From Curtobacterium sp. MCBD17_013 (GTDB taxonomy: Bacteria > Actinomycetota > Actinomycetes > Actinomycetales > Microbacteriaceae), in contig NZ_QKTU01000002.1 in NCBI RefSeq assembly GCF_003234565.1, positions 124,001-188,000 on the forward strand: 64,000 bases of DNA, written 5' to 3'. Below are positions 36,459-44,004 of this stretch, one piece after another. Within the stretch, counting starts at the first letter, position 1. Each line of letters begins with the position of its first letter. Below the pieces are notes generated by a model. It saw only the letters and a list, made by a program, of their open reading frames with translations, ran no database searches and was not told where the DNA came from. Position numbers and translations under genes: made by a program.

Positions 36459-37396
36459 TTGGTGGTGCCCCTTCGACTGAAGATACTGAATTGCGCGACA
36501 CTCAGGACGAGGATGATCGCGAAGAAGATGTAGGAGATCGCGGAGGCGTATCCGAGGCGGTAGTTCGAGAAACCTTCGTCGTACACGTACTCCAAGATGG
36601 AACGCGTCGAGTTGTTCGGACCTCCGGACGTCATCTGGTAGATCTGGTCGAAGACCTTCACCGAGGCGAGGATCTGCAGCGCGATGACGAGGGCGGTTGT
36701 GCGTCCGAGGAGCGGGAGTGTGATCGACCGCACCTGACGCCAGCGACTCGCGCCGTCCATCGCGGCCGCTTCGTACAGCGTCACCGGGATGTTCTGCAAT
36801 GCGGAGAGGTACAGCAGGAAATTGAAGCCGATCGTCCACCACACGGTCGCGATCGCCACGCCGTTCATGGCGGGTCCCTCCGTCTGGAGCCAGGCCGGGC
36901 CGTGGATGTGCAGCGTTCCCAGCAGCGCGTTCACGAGTCCGAGATCGGGGTTGAGCAGCCACACCCAGATCAAGCTGACCACGGTGGAGGCGAACAAGTA
37001 CGGCATGAACACGGACAGACGCCAGAACCAGACACCGCGAAGGTTCATGTTGATCAGGAGCGCCACGGCCAGTGCGAGGACTACCAGCGGAACGGTGGTG
37101 AGGACGGTGAACCACAGGGTGTTGCCGAGGCTCTTCCACATCAGCGGATCGCCGAAGGCCTCGAGGTAGTTGGCGAACCCGACCAGTGCGGGGCCGGCAG
37201 CGGAGGCGAGGTTCCGGTCGGTGAACGACAGGTACAGCCCGTAGATGGTCGGCCAGACGAAGAACAGTGCGAAGAGCACGAAGAACGGTGTGACGTACAG
37301 CAAGCCGGTGGCATCCCGCCGGCGGTGCCGTCTTGCTCTTGGCGGTGTCGCCACGGGCACGACAGTTGTTGTGGAACCCTGTGTGGTGGTCATCAT
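36455..37396 (-). CDS. Carbohydrate ABC transporter permease (MalF-like)
   Basis: A 313-residue CUT1 permease. A basic N-terminal tail is followed by six helices, the first GLLYVTPFFVLFALFFVWPT. The EAA loop is YEAAAMDGASRWRQVRSITL. The sequence near the end, DQIYQMTSGGPNNSTRS, is a CUT1 family trait. It works with the MalG-like permease and the binding protein. The gene begins 21 bp after the binding protein stop. Confidence 0.94.
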   Translation of the reverse strand: MMTTTQGSTTTVVPVATPPRARRHRRRDATGLLYVTPFFVLFALFFVWPTIYGLYLSFTDRNLASAAGPALVGFANYLEAFGDPLMWKSLGNTLWFTVLTTVPLVVLALAVALLINMNLRGVWFWRLSVFMPYLFASTVVSLIWVWLLNPDLGLVNALLGTLHIHGPAWLQTEGPAMNGVAIATVWWTIGFNFLLYLSALQNIPVTLYEAAAMDGASRWRQVRSITLPLLGRTTALVIALQILASVKVFDQIYQMTSGGPNNSTRSILEYVYDEGFSNYRLGYASAISYIFFAIILVLSVAQFSIFSRRGTTK

Positions 37397-37417
37397 TGAC
37401 CTTTCTCTGTCGGGGTT

Positions 37418-38764
37418 TCAGACCGCGTGACGGACGTAGTTGTCGCTCATCGAGGCGAACGCCTCGAGCGCGGCCTTGACGGACCCGGTGCCCATCAGGG
37501 CGCTTTGGATTGACTGTCCGAAGTCGTTCTGCCAGTTCGACCCTGAGCCAGCGAAGGAGAGCTTCGGGTCGTAGTGCAGGAACGTGGCCGTGGACGCGTA
37601 GTGGGCGTTCGGCTCGAGTTTGGTGAACGACGGGCGATGCACGACGGGCTGGTAGGCGGGGGTGTGGCCGCCCTGGGCCCAGGTCAGCGAGTTCTTCAGT
37701 ACGAGCGCGACGGCCTGGTAGCTCGCCTCGCGTCGTTCCTCGTTCAACGCATCCTGATGCGGCAGGACGAACGAGTGGGAGTCGCCCCACACGGCGTCGA
37801 TACCGGTTCCGAAGAGGTTGGGGATCGGGGAAGCGTCGAGCGCGATCCCCGAAGCCTTCAGCCCGCTCATGTCCCAGACACCGGTGAACATCTCACCCGA
37901 CTGTTTGGCGGTGAACGCTGAGAACGAGAACCCGTCATCAGAGCGCTGGTTGGCCACGCCGCTGGCGAGGATCTTCTGCATCGCTCCGAGCGCCGTGGCG
38001 AAGGCGTCCCGATCGAACAGGAGTTTGTCTCCGCGTGAGGACATCGTCGCGCCGGCCTGACTGTAGAAGGTCCAGAACAGGCGCCACATGTTCGCCCCGT
38101 CGCCGAGGTAGCCGTACGACAAGCCGAGCTTGCCCGTGACGCCCTTGAGCGCTCTCGCCTGCTCGATGAACTCATCCACCGTGCTGACCGCCTGCATCGT
38201 GCCATCGGGGTTCAAGACCCTTGCTTTGTCCGCGATGTCCTTGTTGAAGAACCGGACGAACGCATGCGAGTCCAGGGCGATGCCATAGACCTTGCCGTTC
38301 ACGTGCATGCGCCGGAACGTCGGCTTCGTGAAGTCGTTCTCCGTGACCCCGTACTTCGCGAACCGCTCCATCTCCCACGCATCGAACAGGCCGCCTGGAG
38401 CGTAACCCTCGAGGCGTGAAAGGTGGGAGATCGCCAGGTCTGGCGGACGGCCTCCGGCGGCCGCCATGGCGAGCTTCGTGTAGTACGGGCTGCCCCAGGC
38501 CAACACCGTTTGCTTCACGGTCGCACCAGGATCGATCCGGTTCACCTTCGTCAGGATCGTGTTCATGTTCTGACCATCAGCTCCGGAGAGCAGGTGCCAG
38601 AACTGCAACTGGAGGCGACTGGCGGCCGCCGCGGTCAAGGGGTGGGGGTCAGCCAGCACGCCGAGGGTGAGCGCAGCGGCACCGGCGCCGCCGAGCAAGA
38701 ACCCTCGCCGACTGACCGCGGGTATGGCCTGGATGCCAGGCACAGTTGAGGGGCGTTGCATCAT
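37418..38764 (-). CDS. Extracellular sugar-binding protein, Tat-exported
   Basis: A 448-residue solute-binding protein of the CUT1 importer. The twin-arginine signal is AVSRRGFLLGGAGAAALTLG (RR at 19-20), and cleavage is likely near TAAAAS. There is no Cys in the signal region, so no lipobox: unlike most Gram-positive binding proteins it is not predicted to be a lipoprotein. The mature part has QFWHLLSGADGQNMNTIL and a type 1 sugar-binding fold. AGGAG precedes the start at 38764. A promoter and two operator-like palindromes lie upstream. Confidence 0.92.
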   Translation of the reverse strand: MMQRPSTVPGIQAIPAVSRRGFLLGGAGAAALTLGVLADPHPLTAAAASRLQLQFWHLLSGADGQNMNTILTKVNRIDPGATVKQTVLAWGSPYYTKLAMAAAGGRPPDLAISHLSRLEGYAPGGLFDAWEMERFAKYGVTENDFTKPTFRRMHVNGKVYGIALDSHAFVRFFNKDIADKARVLNPDGTMQAVSTVDEFIEQARALKGVTGKLGLSYGYLGDGANMWRLFWTFYSQAGATMSSRGDKLLFDRDAFATALGAMQKILASGVANQRSDDGFSFSAFTAKQSGEMFTGVWDMSGLKASGIALDASPIPNLFGTGIDAVWGDSHSFVLPHQDALNEERREASYQAVALVLKNSLTWAQGGHTPAYQPVVHRPSFTKLEPNAHYASTATFLHYDPKLSFAGSGSNWQNDFGQSIQSALMGTGSVKAALEAFASMSDNYVRHAV

Positions 38765-38789
38765 CCACTCCTTCGTGGGGAAGCGCCGT

Positions 38790-38801
38790 TGCTACGTGGC
38801 A
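38790..38801. promoter_or_regulatory. Operator-like palindrome, proximal
   Basis: TGCTACGTGGCA fits the imperfect palindrome TGC-n-ACGT-n-GCA, with the CG centre typical of LacI-family operators. It lies downstream of the predicted transcription start, between promoter and gene. Confidence 0.6.
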
Positions 38802-38819
38802 TCGGCCCGGTCAGGAGCG

Positions 38820-38849
38820 AGTGTACGGGCGGATTGCTACGTCGCACAA
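38820..38849 (-). promoter_or_regulatory. Promoter of the sugar-binding protein operon
   Basis: On the minus strand, -35 TTGTGC (38844-38849) and -10 TACACT (38820-38825) are separated by 18 bp. The distal palindrome (38835-38846) overlaps the -35 and spacer, so a bound repressor would block RNA polymerase. Confidence 0.6.
38835..38846. promoter_or_regulatory. Operator-like palindrome, distal
   Basis: TGCTACGTCGCA has the same TGC-n-ACGT-n-GCA pattern as the site at 38790 and starts 45 bp from it. It covers part of the -35 element. Confidence 0.6.
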
Positions 38850-38890
38850 GTATCAGTTGAAGGCGGAAGTCGCAGCCACGGATTCCGGCG

Positions 38891-39898
38891 TCAGTTGCGC
38901 GCGGCGGTGCTTTCCCGGATCTGGAGGCGGAAGGGCACGTGCCGGTGCTGCGGCGCTCGATGCCCTTGGCTCTCGAACTGCTCACGGAGCATCGTGAGAG
39001 CGGTGCGCGCGATGACGTCAAGTGATGGGTCGATCGAGGTCAACGTCGGAAGCGACTGACGTGCTTCGAGGGTGTTGTCGAAGCCGATGACTGCCACATC
39101 GTCGGGCACCCGGATGCCACGTCGTTGGTAGGCATCGAGCAGGCCCAGCGCGAGCGCGTCATTCATCGCGAACACTCCGTCGGGCGGGTGCGGCAGCGCT
39201 AGCAATTGGGCAACCGCGTCGTGGCCGCCCTCATGACTCCACGCGCACTCGATCATGATTGCGTCATCCGCAGACCTCCCGGCATCCCGCAGTGCCGCCG
39301 CGTAGCCCTGCCGCCGGAGGGATGCGCTGTCGGAGGGCTGCCCGAGAGCGCCGACCAATGCCACTCGATCACGTCCGGCCTGGAACAGATGCGCAACTGC
39401 GGCGCGCGCGGCCTTCCGGTTCGGTATTCCGACGTGATCGACTGGGCCTTCGAACTCGTGGTCCCCCACGAGAACGAGGGGATACGGGGCGCGGGACACG
39501 CTGTCGTCGGCGGAACCGATCGTGATGGCACTCATGATCACGCCATCAGTCAGCAGACCATGTCGTCCGTCCAGGATGGCCAACTCCCGATCATGCTGTC
39601 CCCCCGTGGTCTCGACGAGGACATCGGTGCCGATACCGCGCGCCTCTGCGATCACCGCCTCGGCAAGATCGGCAAAGTACCGCTCCGCGAAGCCTGGAAT
39701 CGCGAGCGTGATCGTCCCAGTACGGCCGCTGCGCAATCGACGGGCCGCAACGTTAGGGCGGTAGCCGAGCTCCAGGAGGCTCGCTTCGACGCGCGCTCGG
39801 GTCTCGGGCGCCACGTGAACCGAGTTGTTGACCACGTTCGAGACGGTCCGCTGCGACACCCCCGCGTGCCGGGCAACGTCGTGCATACTTACGGCCAA
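38891..39898 (-). CDS. LacI-family transcriptional regulator
   Basis: A 335-residue intact LacI regulator. The HTH is MHDVARHAGVSQRTVSNVV and the hinge is NVAARRLRSGRTGTITLAIP. The periplasmic-binding-like effector domain runs to the end, with FAMNDALALGLLDAYQRRGI and VIGFDNTLEARQSLPTLTSI. It likely represses the adjacent sugar operon through the TGCnACGTnGCA palindromes 40-110 bp away. The TTG at 39898 is favoured by GGGAAGGG upstream; the ATG at 39886 would remove four residues. Confidence 0.93.
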   Translation of the reverse strand: MAVSMHDVARHAGVSQRTVSNVVNNSVHVAPETRARVEASLLELGYRPNVAARRLRSGRTGTITLAIPGFAERYFADLAEAVIAEARGIGTDVLVETTGGQHDRELAILDGRHGLLTDGVIMSAITIGSADDSVSRAPYPLVLVGDHEFEGPVDHVGIPNRKAARAAVAHLFQAGRDRVALVGALGQPSDSASLRRQGYAAALRDAGRSADDAIMIECAWSHEGGHDAVAQLLALPHPPDGVFAMNDALALGLLDAYQRRGIRVPDDVAVIGFDNTLEARQSLPTLTSIDPSLDVIARTALTMLREQFESQGHRAPQHRHVPFRLQIRESTAARN

Positions 39899-40043
39899 GA
39901 CGGCCCTTCCCTCTGCTCCAAGCCAGCAGGACCGCGACCGGCAGCCGCGAACAGCTGATCGTCACGAAGCGCCGGAAGCCTGTCGCCCGCGGCGCACCTC
40001 ACCCAGCGAAAAGGATACCGGCTACCTCCTTGCCCCCGGACCA
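39899..40043. other. Short gap between LacI gene and IS3 remnant
   Basis: No gene recognised. The first bases hold the LacI ribosome site. Beyond that, sequence joins the IS3 fragment without a terminal inverted repeat that I can identify. Confidence 0.5.
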
Positions 40044-40415
40044 TCCGGACCACGTCGGAACAGAGGTGAAATCGACCACCCAGAGCTCGTTCGGCCGGTC
40101 CGCGCGGAAACAGCGCCGCACGTGACCCGATGGCCGGGTTGCACGCTCGTCCGCCTTCGTCGTCATGAACTGCTCTCCCCGCCGAACGCCGCGCAGACCC
40201 TGGTTCCGCATCAGGCGCTTCACCCTTCAGCCGGCAACGGTGATGCCCTCCCGGCGTAGCAACCGCCACACCTTCCGCGCACCGCTGATACCGCGGCCCC
40301 GGTTCCGGTCCCAGAACACCCGCTCGATCTCGATCAGCAGCGCCTCGTCCGCGATCGTCCGAGCCGACCGCGGCTGGCTCTTGAACGCGTCGTAACCCAG
40401 CACCTGTTCGGGCAT
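40044..40415 (-). pseudogene. IS3-family transposase remnant (N-terminal half of orfB)
   Basis: About 124 codons of an IS3-family orfB. SARTIADEALLIEIERVF and ISGARKVWRLLRREGI are the HTH_21-type region, and RPNELWVVDFTSVPTWSG begins the DDE core. An in-frame TGA at 40227-40229 (where relatives would have a Cys or similar codon) breaks the reading, and homology ends after PTWSG at ~40044. The catalytic core is lost. The sequence type differs from the remnant at 30498-30707, so they are probably two different insertion sequences. Confidence 0.85.
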
Positions 40416-40602
40416 GACCCCATCATGGCGCTCACCACTGTCGTGCACGCATCGCACAAGTCCCGGGGGGCATGTCAGTGCGGTGTCATGCCTTGGCTCG
40501 TGCCGGATCTCAGGTACCGTGGCCACTGGGTTCGACAAGCGCAGAAGAAGTTTCGGCTGATCAGGCCCGGTTTCACGCCTCAGGCCCAAAGCGGCCGAGA
40601 AG
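40416..40602. other. Island right end upstream of bioY
   Basis: No gene recognised. It ends in the 12-bp repeat that also supplies the bioY ribosome site, so any bioY promoter now in use probably lies here, in island DNA. I see no confident -35/-10 pair or biotin-repressor palindrome. Confidence 0.45.
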
Positions 40603-40614
40603 TCTAGGAGACTC
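40603..40614 (+). repeat. Right 12-bp direct repeat, overlapping the bioY ribosome site
   Basis: TCTAGGAGACTC, identical to 29965-29976. It contains the AGGAG that precedes the bioY ATG at 40616. Removing one repeat plus the island would join the ABC-F promoter region directly to bioY. Confidence 0.8.
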
Positions 40615-40615
40615 C

Positions 40616-41236
40616 ATGACGAACGCCGTTCCCGGCCGCGTCCACGCGGGCGCCAGCCGACCCGTGCTCGCGGACCGTATCCGCTCCCGCGGCCTCGCGA
40701 CCGACGCGGCACTCGTCGCGGGCGGCGCGCTGTTCACCGCGGCCATGGCGCAGGTCGAGGTCCCGATGTGGCCGGTGCCCATCACCGGGCAGACGCTCGC
40801 CGTGGTGCTCGTCGGTGCGACCCTCGGCGCCCGCCGCGGTGCGATCTCGATGCTGCTCTACATGGTGGCCGGGCTCGCCGGAGCGCCGTTCTTCGCGGAC
40901 ATGACCGGTGGCCTGCACGCGCTCGCGGTGCCGAGCTTCGGGTACGTCATCGGCTTCGTCCCCAGCGCTGCCGCGATCGGGTGGCTCGCGCGCAGGAACT
41001 GGGACCGTCGCTTCGTCCGCGGCGTGATCGCCTTCACGCTCGCGAGCGCCATCCCCTTCGTGACCGGTCTGCCGTACCTGGCGGTGGTCCTCGGCCAGCT
41101 GGGTGCGCCGCACGACCTCGCCACCGTGTTCCGCCTCGGACTCGCCCCGTTCGTCGTCGGTGGCATCGCCAAGGCGGTCATCGCCGCCGGCGTCCTCCCC
41201 CTGGCGTGGCGCGCCATCGGCCGCCGCTCCCACTGA
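40616..41236 (+). CDS. bioY: Biotin transporter substrate-binding component
   Basis: A 206-residue BioY protein with about six membrane helices. The conserved PITGQTLAVVLVGATLGARRG and YMVAGLAGAPFFA segments mark the family, which captures biotin for an energy-coupling factor transporter. No bioM or bioN gene is adjacent, so it either works alone or shares a general ECF module. TAGGAG lies 5 nt before the ATG. A very strong palindromic terminator follows. Confidence 0.95.
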   Translation: MTNAVPGRVHAGASRPVLADRIRSRGLATDAALVAGGALFTAAMAQVEVPMWPVPITGQTLAVVLVGATLGARRGAISMLLYMVAGLAGAPFFADMTGGLHALAVPSFGYVIGFVPSAAAIGWLARRNWDRRFVRGVIAFTLASAIPFVTGLPYLAVVLGQLGAPHDLATVFRLGLAPFVVGGIAKAVIAAGVLPLAWRAIGRRSH

Positions 41237-41250
41237 TCGGCCCGACACGG

Positions 41251-41296
41251 ACGGACGGGAGGCCCGGTACCAGCTGGTACCGGGCCTCCCGTCCGT
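41251..41296. terminator. Perfect palindromic terminator between bioY and sufT
   Basis: Positions 41251-41273 are the exact reverse complement of 41274-41296, giving a 46-bp perfect palindrome with no unpaired centre. Flanking genes converge, so it serves both directions. Confidence 0.85.
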
Positions 41297-41313
41297 TCGT
41301 ATGTCGGCTGGCG

Positions 41314-41643
41314 TCAGATGGCGAAGCCGAGCGCCCGCATCATCTCGCGACCGTCGTCGGTGATGCGCTCCGGCCCCCACGGCGGCATCCAGACCCAGTT
41401 GATGCGGAAGGCGTCGACGATGCCGTCGAGCGCGTTCGCGGTGTCGTTCTCGATGACGTCGGTGAGCGGGCACCCGGCGCTCGTGAGCGTCATGCTGATG
41501 ATGAGGGCGTTCGCGTCATCGTCCCACGCGAGGTCGTAGACCAGACCGAGGTCGACGACGTTGACGCCGAGCTCCGGGTCCGAGACCTCCTTCAGCGCCT
41601 CGGCGACCTCGTCGAACTTCTGTGGTGACAGCGTGGTGATCAT
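41314..41643 (-). CDS. sufT: Metal-sulphur cluster assembly factor (MIP18/SufT-like)
   Basis: A 109-residue DUF59/MIP18 protein. Key features are LKEVSDPELGVNVVDLGLVY, MTLTSAGCPLTDVIEND with the conserved Cys, and the end PPWGPERITDDGREMMRALG. Such proteins help deliver Fe-S clusters to target enzymes. It is the last gene of the suf operon; its ATG overlaps the sufC stop by 1 nt. Confidence 0.94.
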   Translation of the reverse strand: MITTLSPQKFDEVAEALKEVSDPELGVNVVDLGLVYDLAWDDDANALIISMTLTSAGCPLTDVIENDTANALDGIVDAFRINWVWMPPWGPERITDDGREMMRALGFAI

Positions 41644-42407
41644 CAGGCCCTCGCGGCGGCGGCGACGTAGCGGTCGTAGCCCTCGTTCTCGAGGCGCTCA
41701 GCGAGCTCCGGCCCGCCCTGCTCAGCCACCCTGCCCGCGACGAACACGTGCACGAAGTCGGGCTTGATGTAGCGGAGGATGCGCGTGTAGTGCGTGATGA
41801 GCAGGACGCCCATGTCGGTCGCGGCCTTCGCGCGGTTGACGCCCTCCGAGACGATCTTCAGCGCGTCGACGTCGAGGCCGGAGTCGGTCTCGTCGAGCAC
41901 GGCGAACTTCGGCTTGAGGAGCTCGAGCTGCATGATCTCGTGGCGCTTCTTCTCGCCGCCCGAGAAGCCCTCGTTCACGTTGCGCTCGGCGAAGGCGCTG
42001 TCCATCTTGAGGTCCGCCATGGAGCGACGGAGGTCGGACACCCAGCCGCGGAGCGCCGGAGCCTCACCGTCGATCGCCGTCTTCGCGGTGCGCAGGAAGT
42101 TCGACACCGTGACACCGGGGATCTCGACGGGGTACTGCATGGCGAGGAACAGACCGGCGCGGGCACGCTCGTCCACGCTCATCTCGAGGACCTCCTGCCC
42201 GTCGAGGAGGATCGAGCCTCCGTCGACGTTGTAGCGGGGGTGGCCGGCGATCGTGTAGGCGAGCGTCGACTTGCCGGATCCGTTCGGACCCATGATCGCG
42301 TGGATCTCGCCCTCGTTGATGGTGAGGTCGACGCCCTTGAGGATCTCCTTCTTGCCCTGATCGGTGTCGATCGAGACCTGGAGACCGCGGATTTCGAGAG
42401 TGGACAT
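41643..42407 (-). CDS. sufC: Fe-S cluster assembly ATPase SufC
   Basis: A 254-residue ABC-type ATPase. Walker A is GPNGSGKST, the signature FSGGEKKRHEIMQ, Walker B FAVLDETDSGLD and the H-loop LITHYTRIL. The ETDSGLD and KKRHEI forms are specific to SufC. It joins SufB and SufD in the cytoplasmic scaffold that builds Fe-S clusters. The ATG at 42407 is preceded by GGAAC. Confidence 0.97.
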   Translation of the reverse strand: MSTLEIRGLQVSIDTDQGKKEILKGVDLTINEGEIHAIMGPNGSGKSTLAYTIAGHPRYNVDGGSILLDGQEVLEMSVDERARAGLFLAMQYPVEIPGVTVSNFLRTAKTAIDGEAPALRGWVSDLRRSMADLKMDSAFAERNVNEGFSGGEKKRHEIMQLELLKPKFAVLDETDSGLDVDALKIVSEGVNRAKAATDMGVLLITHYTRILRYIKPDFVHVFVAGRVAEQGGPELAERLENEGYDRYVAAAARA

Positions 42408-42424
42408 GCGTGTTCCTTCGGTGG

Positions 42425-42751
42425 TCAGTTGTCGGCGCGGACGTCGGACGTGTCGACGTACACGTCGCCGTCGATGATCGAGACCCGGTAGACGGGCACC
42501 GGTTCGTACGCCGGGAAGTTGAGGGGCTTGCCGCTGGTGAGCTCGAACTTCGAGCCATGGGCCCAGCACTCGAGCGCACCGTCCTCGACGAAGCCCTCGG
42601 ACAGCGAGATGTCGCCGTGCGTGCAGGTGTCACCGATGGCGTGCACGGTGCCCGCCGAGTCCTTGACGACGGCGACGGGAGCGCCGTCGACGACGACCCG
42701 CATCGGGCTGTCGACCGCGATCTCCGACTCGGAGCAGACCTTCGTGGCCAT
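42425..42751 (-). CDS. Rieske-type ferredoxin in the suf operon
   Basis: A 108-residue Rieske [2Fe-2S] protein. Cluster ligands are in CTHGDISLSEG and CWAHGSKFELTSG. It resembles the small ferredoxin subunits of non-haem oxygenases, but no oxygenase lies nearby. In this operon it more likely provides electrons for cluster assembly. Its ATG overlaps the sufD stop by 1 nt, and sufC follows 17 bp later. Confidence 0.93.
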   Translation of the reverse strand: MATKVCSESEIAVDSPMRVVVDGAPVAVVKDSAGTVHAIGDTCTHGDISLSEGFVEDGALECWAHGSKFELTSGKPLNFPAYEPVPVYRVSIIDGDVYVDTSDVRADN

Positions 42752-44004
42752 CAGGCGAGGTCCCCGTGCTCCGTGCGGCCGCCGGCGAGCTCCTGCTCGA
42801 TGGCGCGGACGAGGCGTTCCTCCAGGTCGGGGTCCCCGATCTTCTGCACGACGTCGACGAGGAACCCGAGCACGACGAGGCGGCGGGCCTCGTCCTCGGT
42901 GATCCCGCGGGACTGCAGGTAGAACAGGTGCTCGTCGTCGAAGCGTCCCGTGGCGCTCGCGTGCCCGGCGCCCTGGATGTCGCCGGTCTCGATCTCGAGG
43001 TTCGGGATGCTGTCGGCCCGCGTGCCCTCGGAGAGCACGAGGTTGCGGTTCTGCTCGTAGCTGTCGGTGCCCGCGGCGGGACGCCCGATGAGCACGTCGC
43101 CGATCCAGACGGTGTGCGCGCCCTCGCCCTGCAACGCGCCCTTGTAGTTGACGCGGCTCCGGGTGTTCGGGGCGTCGTGGTTGACGTACACCTGCTGCTC
43201 GATGTACTGCCCGGCGTCGGCGAAGTAGACGCCGTACATCTCGGTGTCGCCGCCCTGCGCACCGAGGCGCGTCGACGGGTTGATCCGGACCACGTCCCCG
43301 CCGAGCGAGACGACCACGTGCTTGAGGAAGGCGTCGCGCCCGACCTGGGCGAAGTGGGTCCCGACGTGGACGGCGTCGTCGTCCCAGTCCTGCACGGCGA
43401 CGACGGTGAGCCGCGCGCCGTCCTCGACCACGATCTCGACGTTCTCGCTGAGGAGCGCCGAGCCCGTGCTGTTCACGATGACGATGCCCGTGCTGTTCGC
43501 CTCGGCGGTGATCACCGTGTGGGCCGCGCGGGGCTCCGAGCCCATCGCCGACCGCGTGATCGTGACGTGCCCCGGCTCGTCGCCACGCACCGTGATCGCG
43601 AGCACCGCGTCGCGTGCACTCCACGCCGCCGCGGACGCCCGGTCCTCCGGGAGACCCGCGCTGCCGACCCGCTCGTCGTCGCTCCGGACCCAGTCGATGT
43701 GTGTCCCGCCCGACTCGCGGGCGAGGAAGGGGTACGCCGCACCGTCGAGATCACCGTCGAGGAGCGGCCGGATCTTCGCGAGGGGTGCGAACTTCCAGTT
43801 GACCTCGCGACCGGTGACCGCCGGGAACGCGTCGACGTCTGCCGACGCGAACCGCTCGGACCGCGTCTGCACCGGGACGCGCGTGTCCCACCCGCCGTCG
43901 GAGTGGGCTCGCGCTCCGTGTTGTTCGGTCCCGCCCGCAGGCTCGACCGGCTGGTCGATGCGCGGCTGCACGTCGGTCTGGGGCTGGGGGCTGGTGGCGG
44001 ACAT
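42751..44004 (-). CDS. sufD: Fe-S cluster assembly protein SufD
   Basis: A 417-residue SufB/SufD-fold protein. The right-handed beta-helix core holds HVVVSLGGDVVRINPSTRL and the conserved C-terminal helical region with LQSRGITEDEARRLVV. The first ~45 residues are low complexity. It forms the scaffold heterodimer with SufB. It starts directly after the sufB stop. Confidence 0.96.
   Translation of the reverse strand: MSATSPQPQTDVQPRIDQPVEPAGGTEQHGARAHSDGGWDTRVPVQTRSERFASADVDAFPAVTGREVNWKFAPLAKIRPLLDGDLDGAAYPFLARESGGTHIDWVRSDDERVGSAGLPEDRASAAAWSARDAVLAITVRGDEPGHVTITRSAMGSEPRAAHTVITAEANSTGIVIVNSTGSALLSENVEIVVEDGARLTVVAVQDWDDDAVHVGTHFAQVGRDAFLKHVVVSLGGDVVRINPSTRLGAQGGDTEMYGVYFADAGQYIEQQVYVNHDAPNTRSRVNYKGALQGEGAHTVWIGDVLIGRPAAGTDSYEQNRNLVLSEGTRADSIPNLEIETGDIQGAGHASATGRFDDEHLFYLQSRGITEDEARRLVVLGFLVDVVQKIGDPDLEERLVRAIEQELAGGRTEHGDLA

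Larger units (their letters stand above)
29977..40602. mobile_element. Accessory island with glycoside utilisation genes
   Basis: A ~10.6-kb block between the ABC-F gene and bioY. It is bounded by an exact 12-bp direct repeat. By eye it is poorer in GC than the flanks, with more ATT/CAA/GTA codons. Inside are a broken tyrosine integrase near the left end, two IS3-family remnants near opposite ends, an aberrant and an intact LacI regulator, a CUT1 sugar ABC importer, a GH2 glycosidase and two oxidoreductases. The simplest reading is an integrated element whose mobility genes have decayed. The edges are defined by the repeats, not by comparison with a relative. Confidence 0.72.

Noticed and set aside
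30498-40415. One IS3 orfB cleanly split by the sugar genes
   Set aside because: Orientation fits, but about 100 central residues are missing and the motifs suggest different IS3 subgroups. I keep them as two remnants.
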